A DNA stretch of 64,000 nt, taken from NCBI GenBank assembly GCA_038501625.1, contig JAZAYU010000354.1:1-64000 (forward strand), given 5' to 3'. This document shows positions 25,461 through 37,354 of this stretch, piece by piece; positions within the stretch are counted from its first letter, which is position 1; each line of letters starts with the position of its first letter. The notes under the pieces were generated by a model. It made no database searches. It was not told where the DNA came from and saw only the letters and a list, made by a program, of their open reading frames with translations. This stretch comes from Corbicula japonica. Its lineage: Eukaryota; Mollusca; Bivalvia; Venerida; Cyrenidae. The position numbers were made by a program, and so were the translations under genes.

Positions 25461-25787
25461 AGTCTGGGTTTCCTAAAAAAGTTGTTCAAAGGTGTAAAGG
25501 TAATCGATTGTGTAAAGGGTTAAGGTAATTAATTCTCACAGTAAAAGGAATTCCAAGGGCAGCAACTCTGGCATAAATCTGAACTGCATGAGTTGTAAGT
25601 TGTCTGCCAGTGACTGATCACCAAGGTAACATTACTGCTCAATCCATATTTCTGCATTTGCAGTAACTGTTTCTAGGTTTTATTTACACTATAAAATGCA
25701 TTGCATAAAAGAAAGCAAAAATATATCACAATCTCATTAGGGTTTTATAAAGCAGTTCTCGTTTTCACTTCCTGGTGATCCTGTGCC

Positions 25788-25932
25788 CAAGGTTATAAAA
25801 CTGAGCATGGAAACCAGTCTCAAATCTCAAGCATCTGATTGGCTGAAATGGCGACCAGTCACCATTTCAGCCAATCAGATGCTTGAGATTTGAGACTGGT
25901 TTCCAATCTAAGCTTTATAACCTCCAGCCCTG
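25788..25932. mobile_element. Palindromic MITE family A
   Basis: Left end TGTGCCCAAGGTTATAAAAC, right end TTTATAACCTCCAGCCCTGG. The centre has one mismatch (GACCAGTCACC). Third head-to-tail copy downstream of NPC1. Confidence 0.95.
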
Positions 25933-26374
25933 GAGTAAAGGGATAAAAGGTTTCTCTACAAAGACAGAATCCATAAATTTGTGTTATCCCAAAATTTACC
26001 CTGTTACGTCTGTTAGGATAACTGAAACATTCATCGTTTTCAGAGGTCATAATCCACACATCTGGAATGTTCTGGCCACACATTCAAAAGCTTCTGTAGG
26101 AAATCATCATTTCTTTAAATAATTCAACTTTCAGAGATCACCTTTTCTAGTTTGTTAACTCAATTTTTCCTTTTTAAATCTTAAATGATAAAATATTTTT
26201 AAAAAATCAGCAATTTAGTATTCAGATGCACTGGGAGAAGGTCTGCATAACTCTAAAAGTTATCTGAACTTATTTCAATGACTGGGAAAAATTATCCAGG
26301 GTTCTATCACAATCCACTGCATTAATTTTTCCAGAAGTAATCACTTAACCTCAAAGATTACAAGAATTCACTAG

Positions 26375-29300
26375 TCATAAATTAGCATAATCTGGTGGAT
26401 TATCGGGGCTGACAGGTCTGTACGTCTCCGCTGGTTCATTCTCGTACACTTTAGACGACTGTTTTTGTTGTTGCTCATATAATTTTGCCTTGTTGATTCC
26501 AGGACCTGTAAAGCAAAATGCAATGCGATAATATCAATTACTGGCAATCATATACTCCAATTATGATTGTGATAATGGAAAACTGATATTTACTGTACTT
26601 GGTGTTAGGACGTATCAACAAACAGAAATTCTTATGGATATATTACCCTCGTTCTGGGAAAATCAACTGCTACGGTTATTTTTAGCATTTCTGGATACAA
26701 TGCATTTAGAAATAACACATGTTTATATACTGACATGATTTCAAAACTGTGCATGGGTAACATACATGTACAAAGTAAAATGTTAGAAAAATGATTTCTT
26801 AAAAAGTCTTGAGCAAGGATGGGCCAATATTTGCAATTAAGAGAAGGTGTACCAAATTCTCTAAATACTCATTTAACTTTATCTTTGTTATAATACATGT
26901 AAACTAATATCACTGAAGTTCATTAGAAATTGATAGATACTGATAAAAAACATTAAATGATATGTACATGTAAAATCCTACAAGTATATAAATTGGGTAC
27001 ACCTATAACCGCCACAATGTAATTTTTCCCTACTTACCCACATAACTAAGGAACACGGGCAAGAAGATAAGCCCATGCGAAGCACCGAATACAACCATGC
27101 CCAGGTACATACGGAAATAAAACACCTGGAATAGCTGCGACTTGGCAAACGCTAACACTATAATACCTCCTAACTTTGTTAATGTTATGCCACTCATCAC
27201 CTGAAAAAGCAAGTCACATGGTATAAATAAGGTAGAGATAAAAGTTAGTAAAAGAAATGCTCAATCACATACTATACTACTCAAACTTTGATAAGGATCA
27301 CTTAAAAGATTGTGTTTATTTCTTACATAAGGTTGAAACGTTAAATATTTGCTGCGTTTCTTAAAATTTGTTTATTTGACATCAGCTTTGTGCCAAAAAA
27401 GGAATGAGCCGACAAACTGTTGAAGTGTAACAGCGGTTGAAACTTGGTAGGAGCAATAATTCTGGATAAAACAGAAAAAGATCCATATCAAATTTTGAGT
27501 AGTATATGTGAAACTACTCAATAGTTGGTGGATGTCAAGTTTAGCTTAATGATTCTAATTTGTACTAGGACACTGGTTAATAGAAGTGTTGAGGTTGCAT
27601 TAATGGAAAAAATAACCTTTTTTTGTTTGTTGAGATCTGTTCCAGCAAATATGGCTTTGCAGCGTTCCCTCAAAATCAATTGCCCCATCTGACATATTTT
27701 TCCGTCTTTATAAAAAACTGATAAAAAATGTTTATCATGTTTATTACATTTTTTAGCTTCTAAATAATCTTCCAACTTCAGATGGCAATAAGAAACTCAG
27801 ACATAGCATGGCTACTAGGCTAAAAAGGCCTCTGTGTATCAAGTTATAAAAAGCTATCTTACCGAACTGCCCATATGGGCAAGAGCATCTTTTGCTCGCT
27901 GAACTTTGTCTGGCTGGATACTAACAGCAAACGCTCTCGCTATATGTGAACAGAACTCGACTGATATACCAATGGCCTGTGAAGATAATCAAATCAAAAC
28001 ATATTAATACTCCATCTGCTGGATTAACCCTTCATTCCAAGGAAATTGCTAATAAATTATGTCTGACCCGGCCTAAAGGTTATAAAGCTGAGATTGGAAA
28101 CCAGTCTCAAATCTCAAGCATCTGATTGGCTGAAATGGCGACTGGTCGCCATTTCAGCCAATCAGATGCTTGAGATTTGAGACTGGTTTCCAAACTCAGC
28201 TTTATAACCTTGGGTACTGTTTAGATCCAGATCAGCCTGTACATCAATGCAGATAAGGTCTGGATACTGTTGGCTTGTTAGTCAAAAGTAACATAATGAA
28301 TCTAAAAGCCACAAGTATTGATCTTGATAAGACTGTACTTGGATATACAATCATGTAACCAGTGCCCAAGGTTATAAAACTGAGCATGGAAACCAGTCTC
28401 AAATCTCAAGCATCTGATTGGCTGAAATGGCGAAATTTTAAGAAATTTGTTTAATTAATTGAAACCAATATCATCACTAAAGAATGGTGCGGTTATAATG
28501 TTATTCAAAACTCACTCTCCAATATGAAGAGTTACTGCGAGATTGTTTCCATTATTAACACAAGTGTAACTGGATTGTCTCCCTTATATCAGCAATACTT
28601 TAACAACTAGTATCACTTGCAATAGAAACATACCATAACTAGATTTACAAGTGAAAGAGCATTTAGGTTGATTTCCCAGAGGTACATCATTCCCATGATA
28701 TCCACAACAATCATCAGTATTGTCACAAACACAACTAGCGCCGTCACTATGTCGAAGCCGAGAAGAATGAAAGTTGCCACAAAGATGGCTGCCAGACAGA
28801 TACCGATGTTCTTTAGCGTGTTATGCCATATAGTAAGGTACTGCTCATAAAACACGTAGAAAATGCTGAAAAGAGAAAAAGTGCAAATCTTTATCAATTA
28901 GAAGAATCAGGAAACGTTTGGTTTGCAATTTAAAGGATACAATTACACAGCTAAAGGTCAAAGGGAAAACCGGTAAAAATTGTCTCTTAAATGGCCTTAA
29001 ATTCTCCACCTGCTAACCATCGGAGATTTTCGTGTGATTACCATTTCATACTGAATGATGAAAGTTAAAGGTAACTTTCCGAGCAAAAGTGTACTGAGAA
29101 CCCTAACACAAAATGTACATATTTCTCAATTAGGTGCTTCTCTCATCTTCTGAAGCACTTTTCCAATTTAAAACAATTGGTTATTTAATATTTGAAAAGA
29201 ACAAGGAACATTAAAAAAACAAATTGTATATGAAATCATTATTTGATTTCTCTATAAACATTGATTAGTAGAATAGGAAACATCGTCACCTTAGTGCAAT

Positions 29301-32300
29301 AACGGTATAAGTACCATTGAAATATGAAGGAGATATACCGTTATTGCACTAAGGTAACGACATAACAGAATCTCACTTTAAATACACCCAGACTTCCATT
29401 ATAAAAATGTTATCTTGATATATAATTTCAGTTCTACAGGTACCCACCTGTAAGCAAACACCTCCTCCTCTTCAGATTTAGCACCCATTGCTGCAGATAT
29501 ATTCTTGGCAATTTCTCTTGCTTCTTGTAGACCTTTGATGTAGTCTCCTGATACTCTCATTGGAGTGTGGTACGTCATGAAATATGTAGCTGTAATGAAA
29601 ATCAAACTGTTGAAAACAAGATTCCATTTATCTAAATAAACAAATTTTTGTCTGTCAATGCATGTTGTGGTTTGATAAAATAACAAATAACTTAAACCTT
29701 TGACCTTTTCCTCCATAGATATGCTTTTATGGCATTGGCGAATATTGTAGATCCAGATCAGCAACCACATCTGTGTCGTCTGATCAGGATCTGAACTGTT
29801 CACAGAAAAATTTAGGACAGTCTTACTGTAGTTACATGAAGTTTTGAACTTTCTGGCCAAAATCCACAGGAAAATTATAGTGCTGTCTCAAAAGGGGTTT
29901 ATCTTAGTCAACATGGTCAAGGAACAAAAGTAACAGTGTTTATGTGTATGACTGTTTGTTTTTTTCTGTGCTGAGGAAGCGAGGGGGGGTAAACATCAAC
30001 GACAATAAGCATTTTGGCCATTATCTAACTCGACCCAATTAGTACTTGACAGTTTGAAATGTAAGTGCTGTATCACTGCAAAAGAAGACTCTTACCTCCA
30101 ACCTGTGTTTTATTCTTGATTAGGTTGACTCCTGCACCATATGCTGCATGCCCTCTGGAAAAAAGTATTGTAAATTGTCAAATATTTTTTACAAGAAAGT
30201 TAAAATGCAACAGACATAAACTAATACTGTTTAACACTTTTCTCCATATATATCCCCTTTATGGCATGGGCGAACAGTGTAGATCCAGATCAGCCAGCAC
30301 ATCTGTGCCTCAGTACAAATAGTAGTAAGCTTATTCAGACCAACTTTTACACCATTGATCTTGCCATAGTATAACATACATCTAACCTGGGCTAAAGGTT
30401 ATAAAGCTGAGTTTGGAAACCAGTCTCAAATCTCAAGCATCTGATTGGCTGAAATGGCGACTGGTTGCCATTTCAGCCAATCAGATGCTTGAGATTTGAG
30501 ACTGGTTTCCATGCTCAGTTTTATAACCTTGGGCACTGGAAACTGTGGATTTAACCCTTTCCTTGATATTTACGCATTTTTACGCATGTGTGACCAGTTA
30601 TTGCTAGGGCAACCAGTATAGATCCAGATCATCTGTGCCATCTGATCAGGATCTGCACTGGTCGCATTTTGCTAGGGCAACCAGTATAGATCCAGATCAT
30701 CTGTGCCATCTAATCAGAAACTGCACTGGTCGCATTTTGGTCAGAAATGACCTAATGAACCAAAAAGAGAACAGTTTTGATCCTGATCAGATGGCAAGGA
30801 TGTGCCGGCTGATCTGGATCTAAACTCTTTGCCCTAGCAATAAAGGTGTATCTATACAGGAAAGATTTAATATGAAGCATGAATCAGGGCCCAAGATCAT
30901 AAAACAGATATTGTAGACAAATCTCAAATCTCAACCATCTGGGCTAAAGGTTATAAAACTGAGTTTGGAAACCTGTCTCAAATCTCAAGCATCTGATTGG
31001 CTGAAATGGCGACTAGTCACAATTTCAGCCAATCAGATGCTTGAGATTTGAGACTGGTTTGTTTCCATGCTCAGTTTTATAACCTTGGGCACTGATTGAA
31101 ATGTAGACTCATCTCCATTTCAGCCAATCAGATGCTTGAGATTTTAGACTGGTCTACATTCTCCATTTTATGATCTTGGGCACTGATCATTCTTAAATTT
31201 CTTTAATTTTCTCAATCTTAAGACGGTGCTTGTTGTCAAACTCCTGGCCAATAAGACCAATAAATTGCAAGTATAGATACCCTTTAGCACATTTGAGTCC
31301 TGGATTGTCTACCAAGAACATAGGAAGATAATGCATGAAGTCATGTTGTGAGGGGCGTCCACCAATCTGTGGCTGGAATGGACAGGCAGTACAGCTTCCA
31401 CTGTCATTATCTGAAACAAGATTGTCAACATGTTAACCTCCCTGTAACAAATCTTTTTTATTTTTATTTTATGCACAGTAGCAACTCTGATGGTACACTG
31501 TATACAATTCAGTGTTGGTTGATTGGTTTCAAACCATTTCATGTACAGTATAAGTATGTATTAAACATAACTATTAAGAAAATAAACTTGAAAGATCATC
31601 ACAGTGATAATATGTGGATGCTTCTCTACACAAGCCGAACATGGTGATTTTAAAACTTGTGATCACCAAGAAAAAGCATGCTCAATGTTTTTCGCTTTCT
31701 AACAAGTACTTGCATATATGAAAAGAGAATTATGGTATGGTATTTAGCATTTGCAAGATATTTGCAGGTGAGCAAACTGGATACATCTCAGATTGCAAGA
31801 TCGTAAAGCCATTCAATAGCACCAAATCATATATATTAGAAACCAAACAGCAATTTTTTTTATTTCCTTGGTTATTTACTCACAACTACATTGTATATGG
31901 CTGCTATGGCCGATCTGGATTTATATTTTTTGCTCACTGGTCAGCCCAAAAAAAATCTCAAAGCTAACAGTGTAGATCCTGATTAGATTGCACAGATATG
32001 CAGAGTGATCTGTAGCATAACTTACTGCCCATGGCATATGACCCATATCCTTTCGAGTAACGAGTTAACTTTCACGGCCAAAAACATAATATTTAACTTC
32101 TTTGTTCCCATCCATTACACAAACAAACTTTTTTAAATTCATTTCTATAAAAATGTATAAATGATGATTTCAACATAGTCCTCAGAGTAAAGCTTACATG
32201 TAGCTGGACAGAATGTTCCATTTTCAAACAATCGACAACATGGTGGATTTCCTGCCGAATTCAACCAATCAAAGTAGTCGTCAATCCAGGAGGAGGCTGG

Positions 32301-35300
32301 TTGTGCAATTGTTGAGCTATAATTAGAAATTGTTCAATAAACCATTTCTGATAAAGAGATAGCCTTAGAAGTTTGATGTGGTAAATTTTATCCTAAGAAA
32401 GGACACATTGGCTTTAAGTGCTTAGTGAAATCTGCTAAGGTAACGCGTATTCAACTTTTAATTATTTTCTCATTTTCAACAGTTATTTCTTATTCTTATT
32501 TTGGGATAAAATTCTATAAACTAGTATGCAAGCCTTAATGACCTGATCATCTGACCAATCAAAAAGTATCTGAATTTTAATGGCCTTAACATTTAACCAA
32601 TCAGAAATAGTGATACCTTTATTTTGAAAGCTATGACTTAACAGATGACCAATCAGAAATAATGTTACTCACTAGTTTGAGAGTTGTGACTGTCTGAACA
32701 GTTGACCAATCAGGGAGTCTTGTGGACATCCTTTCCCGCCACATAGTGCATTCTGTCCCTCCTTGCTGGTATAGTTATGTCCTGCAGGCACCACAAAATA
32801 CAATGGTGCTCCAACAGAGAGGTAGACTGATATGTTGTGGAAATAATCTAGCACGTAGGAGTCCTAGAAAAAATTGTGACATTCATTTTAGTTAACAGTT
32901 TACTGCATAGGGTATGGCTGTTATCCCATGGCAAACAGTGTAGATACAGATCACAATCTACATTTGTGCAACCTGGGCTGAAGGTTATAAAGCTGAAATT
33001 GGAAACCAGTCTCAAATCTCAAGCATCTGATTGGCTGAAATGGCGACTGGTCGCCATTTCAGCCAATCAGATGCTTGAGATTTAAGACTGGTTTCCATGC
33101 TCAGTTTTATAACCTTGGGCACTGATCACTGTTTGCTTTAAGAATTGTTATGTTATTTCTAAACAAGAGGCACAGAGTGTAGATCCAGATCAAACTTGAC
33201 AGATTTCCTGGATGATCTGATTTACAATGTTCATCATAAGATAACACTTGGGATGATTTCAGGTCAAAGCAACCAAGGTATAGTGAAGGTATATTATACT
33301 TACTGTGGGCATCGTACCAAGGTATAGTGAAGGTATATTATACTTACTGTGGACATCGTACCAAGGTATAGTGAAGGTATATTATACTTACTGTGGGCAT
33401 CGTACCAAGGTATAGTGAAGGTATATTATACTTACTGTGGACATCGTACCAAGGTATAGTGACGGTATATTATACTTACTGTGGGCATCGTACCAAGGTA
33501 TAGTGAAGGTATATTATACTTACTGTGGACATCGTACCAAGGTATAGTGAAGGTATATTATACTTACTGTGGGCATCGTACCAAGGTATAGTGAAGGTAT
33601 ATTATACTTACTGTGGGCATCGTACCAAGGTATAGTGACGGTATATCATACTTACTGTGGGCATCGTACCAAGGTATAGTGAAGGTATATTATACTTACT
33701 GTGGACATCGTACCAAGGTATAGTGAAGGTATATTATACTTACTGTGGGCATCGTACCAAGGTATAGTGACGGTATATTATACTTACTGTGGGCATCGTA
33801 CCAAGGTATAGTGACGGTATATTATACTTACTGTGGGCATCGTACCAAGGTATAGTGAAGGTATATTATACTTACTGTGGACATCGTACCAAGGTATAGT
33901 GAAGGTATACTATACTTACTGTGGGCATCGTACCAAGGTATAGTGAAGGTATACTATACTTACTGTGGGCATCGTACCAAGGTATAGTGAAGGTATACTA
34001 TACTTACTGTGGGCATCGTACCAAGGTATAGTGAAGGTATATTATACTTACTGTGGGCATCGTACCAAGGTATAGTGAAGGTATACTATACTTACTGTGG
34101 GCATCGTACCAAGGTATAGTGAAGGTATACTATACTTACTGTGGGCATCGTACCAAGGTATAGTGAAGGTATACTATACTTACTGTGGACATCGTACCAA
34201 GGTATAGTGAAGGTATACTATACTTACTGTGGACATCGTACCAAGGTATAGTGAAGGTATACTATACTTACTGTGGGCATCGTACCAAGGTATAGTGAAG
34301 GTATATTATACTTACTGTGGGCATCGTACCTTACTGTGGACATCGTACCAAGGTATAGTGAAGGTATACTATACTTACTGTGGGCATCGTACCAAGGTAT
34401 AGTGAAGGTATACTATACTTACTGTGGGCATCGTACCAAGGTATAGTGAAGGTATACTATACTTACTGTGGGCATCGTACCAAGGTATAGTGAAGGTATA
34501 CTATACTTACTGTGGGCATCGTACCAAGGTATAGTGAAGGTATACTATACTTACTGTGGACATCGTACCAAGGTATAGTGAAGGTATACTATACTTACTG
34601 TGGGCATCGTACCAAGGTATAGTGAAGGTATATTATACTTACTGTGGGCATCGACAAAGCCTGGTCCAAGCCAATAGTCAGATGACAAGTGAGTGCTATG
34701 CTAAACAGGAACCAACTCACAAATATCAGAATCTGAAACAAACAATAGATAAAACACTATTATAATTAGATTTGTCTAATCCAGCTCTTAAACTTTCCCT
34801 CCCAATGTTTTTTTAATTCTGCAGTTTTCCGGATAAAGTTACTTTATTTTAGTTTTTTGTTTCCCTTTAGAAGCAAGATCATGTTATTTTCCCCATAATT
34901 AGGACATGGGCTACTTCCCCTTGAAGTGAAAGGAAAGCCCTGGAGTAACTAGACATGTATTTTATCCAAAGACCTATAGGTCTTTGTTTTAACTTGCAAA
35001 TTTTTGAAGTAAGGAGTAAAAGTACCCTCAGTGACTGATAATTCCAAACTTGTATAGTCACAGAAGAGCACATGATACATACCACAATAGGTCGGACCCA
35101 GGAGCACAGCAGCCCGTGAGAGTAGTAGTTGTTGACCAACCAGTACAGGTAGCCTTCTTGTTTCTGTTGCTTCTCTTTCTTAGGTATTTTTACACAGCAG
35201 CAGATATCAAAGCGATTTGACTAGTAAATAAAAACATCAGGTAAAGGCTAGATAAATTTTAAAGATATTCACATCAGTACCATAAAACAAGAAGTTCCAT

Positions 35301-37336
35301 TCCAATGGCATAACTAGTGCATTTGTACACTTACTGTTTTCATCAATATTTAGTGAACAAGTAAGTGGTGTAATTTGGTCAAAGATCGCAGAAGTCTAAA
35401 CTTATTTAAATTAAATTGTGAAACAAAATTTTCAAGCTTATTTTAACTATGCTTCATCAATTCTTTATGGTTGCACAAACACAGCATTTCCCTTCAGGGA
35501 AAACATTAGAGAGATAAGTCTCAGATCTTTTTAACCTGACTCATTGAAACAAATAAACAGTTCATAGCTCAATTGCCAAGCCCAACAAAGATTTTAAAAC
35601 AGAGGTTGGAGACTAAACAGTTCATAGCTCAATTGCCAAGCCCAACAAAGATTATAAAACAGAGGTTGGAGACTAGTCGTTTATCACCAGTGGATTGGTG
35701 GATGTTGAAACTTGTCTCCATTTCAGCCTATCAGATGTTTGAGATTAGAGACTAGTAACCAATCTCAGTTTTATTGTCTTGGACACAATTCACATGTTCA
35801 GAAAACATAATACATGCATCACATTCAATGTCGATCGAATGGTTATAATCATTGTTTAACATCAAAATGGAAATTAATTTGGTATAAACAATATTTAATT
35901 CATGTAAATATAATAAATATTTAAACAATAAGACAGACGTATATAATTATTATATAATAGATCGGAAAACAAGCCCACATAGAGCGCTTTTATAAATTCC
36001 TTTCCTGGTTTTACAGCTAAATATTTACACTTCAACTTCATTCTCTACGATAAAGTCTTATCCACCTAACGAATCATAATTTCCAATAGTAAACAGTGTG
36101 ACGTAATAGCTTAAAAGGCGTGGCTACTGTAGAGCCGTTCACAATTTATTGGACGTCGCACGATGTTTTGACGTGTGACGTCGCCGTGCACGCAACTTTT
36201 GGCACGAGTTGCTGCGAAAAAGCGTGCAGTTATTCACTTTGTCATCAATCTAGCTGTTCCAACAGCCATTCGAAAAAGCCGTAATATCACAAATTCTTCA
36301 AGTTATTTCAGTAATAATGTGCTTCTGGCTTCAAACACTTCAAACAACTTAACTGTTTTCCATACCCAAATGGAAACCATCAACTATCGATTCAATCCTT
36401 AAATGGCATTTTCATATATTCATTGAAGTTAATTTGTAAGCAACAAAGATTAAGTACCTCTTGTCTCTTGGCATCAATGGTCATTAAGCTCACAAAACAG
36501 GTGATCTGAAGTATGAAGTCAAACATGACCGCCATGGCTGCATACAGGGCAAACTCCTGGACAGCCGGCATGTCAGTGTATGCACCTATACAACAAAACA
36601 TAAACAAGATTACATAACAGGGCAAGCTAGTGTATAAAAACTTTAATGTTCTCTAAAGGTAAATAATTTCACTCCTAAAATTATTATATTGTGAATATGC
36701 ACAGAGACTAGAAAAACATTGCATGCTTTAAGACAGATTTCTTTCTCAAAGTGTTGGCAAAGATATTCAATTAATAAGTACAATATGGGAAAAAGGAAAA
36801 GATGTAAGACACTGCTATCAGCCTGACACATTGTTATCAATATTTCCCCCATCAACACATACTGACGCTGAAATGATAATATTTTATGTCTACCGTGCCA
36901 ACAAGTACAGGGCTAAAACTAAAACTGGAGATCTGTCTCAAATCTCAAGCATCTGATTAGATAAAATGCCAATTTACCCAATCAAATGCTTGAGATTTTA
37001 GACTGGTCTCCAGTTCAAGTTTTCATACTAAAACCTCTAGCATTTGATTGGCTAAAAATGGTGACCAGTCTCATTTTAGCCAATAAGATGCTTGAAATTT
37101 GAGGCTGGTCTCCAAACTCAGGTTTAGTTTCTTAGGTCCAGGTGTCTGTCTTGCTTGGCTCATTGCTTATTTGGTCTATTGCTACTTCTGCCTCTAACTG
37201 CCGTTGATTGGGCTCACTTACCCAGAAAGAAGGCGATTGATTCCGAGAAGCTGGTCAGCAGCATGCTAGGTCCCACAATGCCAAGCACCCGACCTACTTG
37301 ATCCTCCAGTGTCTCACCAGGCTTCCTCACATCTCT
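26375..37336 (-). CDS. NPC1: NPC1-type intracellular cholesterol transporter, C-terminal 583 residues (13 exons, 5' end missing)
   Basis: Membrane sterol transporter of late endosome/lysosome; the family moves cholesterol out of the lysosome after hand-over from NPC2. Exons in reading order: 37336-37222, 36585-36458, 35220-35083, 34732-34643, 32863-32673, 32316-32198, 31410-31281, 30154-30096, 29589-29448, 28865-28634, 27976-27863, 27200-27038, 26505-26375. All junctions are GT-AG and in phase, total 1752 nt with one stop. The translation follows vertebrate NPC1 closely: the second half of the sterol-sensing domain ([29 protein letters not shown]), the Cys-rich luminal loop ([38 protein letters not shown]), then [49 protein letters not shown] and HGLIFLP. 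It corresponds to about residues 707-1278 of human NPC1. The N-terminal NPC2-binding domain and first half of the sterol-sensing domain are absent here. NPC1L1 is a less likely reading. No internal stop or frameshift was seen. Confidence 0.93.
27277..27512. mobile_element. MITE family D with TACTACTCAAA ends
   Basis: Starts TACTACTCAAACTTTGAT and ends CAAATTTTGAGTAGTA. The body (CATCAGCTTTGTGCCAAAAA, CAGCGGTTGAAACTTGGTAG) matches the copy at 49.97-50.19 kb. TA target duplication is plausible, as for Tc1/mariner-type elements. Confidence 0.75.
28070..28216. mobile_element. Palindromic MITE family A, in an NPC1 intron
   Basis: Near-perfect palindrome centred on ATGGCGACTGGTCGCCAT. Confidence 0.95.
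28217..28362. mobile_element. Degraded TTAA-type MITE (family B)
   Basis: CTGTTTAGATCCAGATCAGCC at the left with a weak inverted right arm (GTATTGATCTTGATAAGAC). Confidence 0.5.
28363..28433. mobile_element. Half copy of palindromic MITE family A
   Basis: Only one arm, from CAGTGCCCAAGGTTATAAAA to GGCTGAAATGGCGA, is present. The sequence breaks exactly at the palindrome centre. Confidence 0.9.
29284..29358. repeat. Hairpin in an NPC1 intron, 26-bp arms and 23-nt loop
   Basis: CTTAGTGCAATAACGGTATA and TATACCGTTATTGCACTAAG are perfect reverse complements; flanking bases extend the stem with one mismatch. Confidence 0.85.
29695..29815. mobile_element. Partial TTAA-type MITE (family B), in an NPC1 intron
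   Basis: TTGTAGATCCAGATCAGC, TGATCAGGATCTGAACTGTT; the right arm is missing. Confidence 0.65.
30225..30315. mobile_element. Partial TTAA-type MITE (family B), left arm only
   Basis: TTTAACACTTTTCTCCATAT, then GTGTAGATCCAGATCAGCCA and ACATCTGTGCC. Confidence 0.65.
30388..30540. mobile_element. Palindromic MITE family A, in an NPC1 intron
   Basis: Ends CCTGGGCTAAAGGTTATAAA and TTTATAACCTTGGGCACTGG. Centre ATGGCGACTGGTTGCCAT has one mismatch. Confidence 0.95.
30549..30870. mobile_element. TTAA-type MITE (family B) with an internal 67-bp duplication
   Basis: Left end TTTAACCCTTTCCTTGATAT. The segment with GCTAGGGCAACCAGTATAGA is repeated in tandem (about 30602-30668 and 30669-30735). Right arm GCTGATCTGGATCTAAACTC, right end CAGGAAAGATTTAA. 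Confidence 0.8.
30885..31184. mobile_element. Old family A MITE split by a younger family A copy
   Basis: The older halves (30885-30946, AGATCATAAAACAGATATTG; 31090-31184, ATTTCAGCCAATCAGATGCT) abut a young copy at 30947-31092. Removing the young copy and one CTG restores CATCTGATTG, the expected family A centre-left sequence. Confidence 0.8.
31895..32066. mobile_element. Degraded TTAA-type MITE (family B)
   Basis: GCCGATCTGGATTTATATTT, CAGTGTAGATCCTGATTAGA and a weak end GTTAACTTTC. Confidence 0.5.
32915..33230. mobile_element. Palindromic MITE family A (32970-33123) inserted in a degraded family B MITE
   Basis: The family A copy has ends CCTGGGCTGAAGGTTATAAA and TTATAACCTTGGGCACTG. It is flanked by family B pieces on each side (GTGTAGATACAGATCACA before, GAGTGTAGATCCAGATCAAA after). 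Confidence 0.8.
33272..34653 (-). repeat. 44-bp tandem array carrying amplified splice donors (about 31 units)
   Basis: About 31 head-to-tail copies of a 44-bp unit lie in the NPC1 intron between exons 34732-34643 and 32863-32673. On the gene strand each unit contains CGATG(C/T)CCACA followed by GTAAGTATA. This is the last 11 nt of the upstream exon plus its splice donor, and the array touches the real exon end at 34643. Variable positions are G/A in GGGC/GGAC, A/C in GAAGG/GACGG and T/C in TATTATAC/TACTATAC (plus-strand spelling). One unit near 34321-34345 is internally deleted. In the early part (33272-33560) GGGC and GGAC units alternate, which suggests an 88-bp higher-order unit. Confidence 0.95.
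35530..35790. mobile_element. Old family A MITE with a duplicated arm
   Basis: AATTGCCAAGCCCAACAAAG occurs twice, 64 bp apart. Then comes CAGCCTATCAGATGTTTGAG and ATCTCAGTTTTATTGTCTTG, an eroded right arm. Confidence 0.6.
36905..37140. mobile_element. Two old family A MITE copies side by side
   Basis: GTCTCAAATCTCAAGCATCT with CCAATCAAATGCTTGAGATT (36925-37010), then GCATTTGATTGGCTAAAAAT with AGCCAATAAGATGCTTGAAA (37038-37110). Confidence 0.75.
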
Positions 37337-37354
37337 CTGAAATCATTCATTTAA

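Noticed and set aside
29399..29860. A 153-codon minus-strand frame as a single protein
   Set aside because: Only 29448-29589 is coding (an NPC1 exon); the rest reads through a splice site and a MITE.
33272..34653. Regularly spaced repeats considered as a CRISPR array
   Set aside because: Units are directly abutting 44-mers with no unique spacers, and the context is a eukaryotic intron.
34556..34765. Plus-strand frame of 69 codons
   Set aside because: It runs antisense across the array and the NPC1 exon.
26375..37336. NPC1L1 or Patched instead of NPC1
   Set aside because: The loop and C-terminal motifs ([34 protein letters not shown]) follow NPC1 closely. Patched lacks these, and NPC1L1 is more divergent in the loop.
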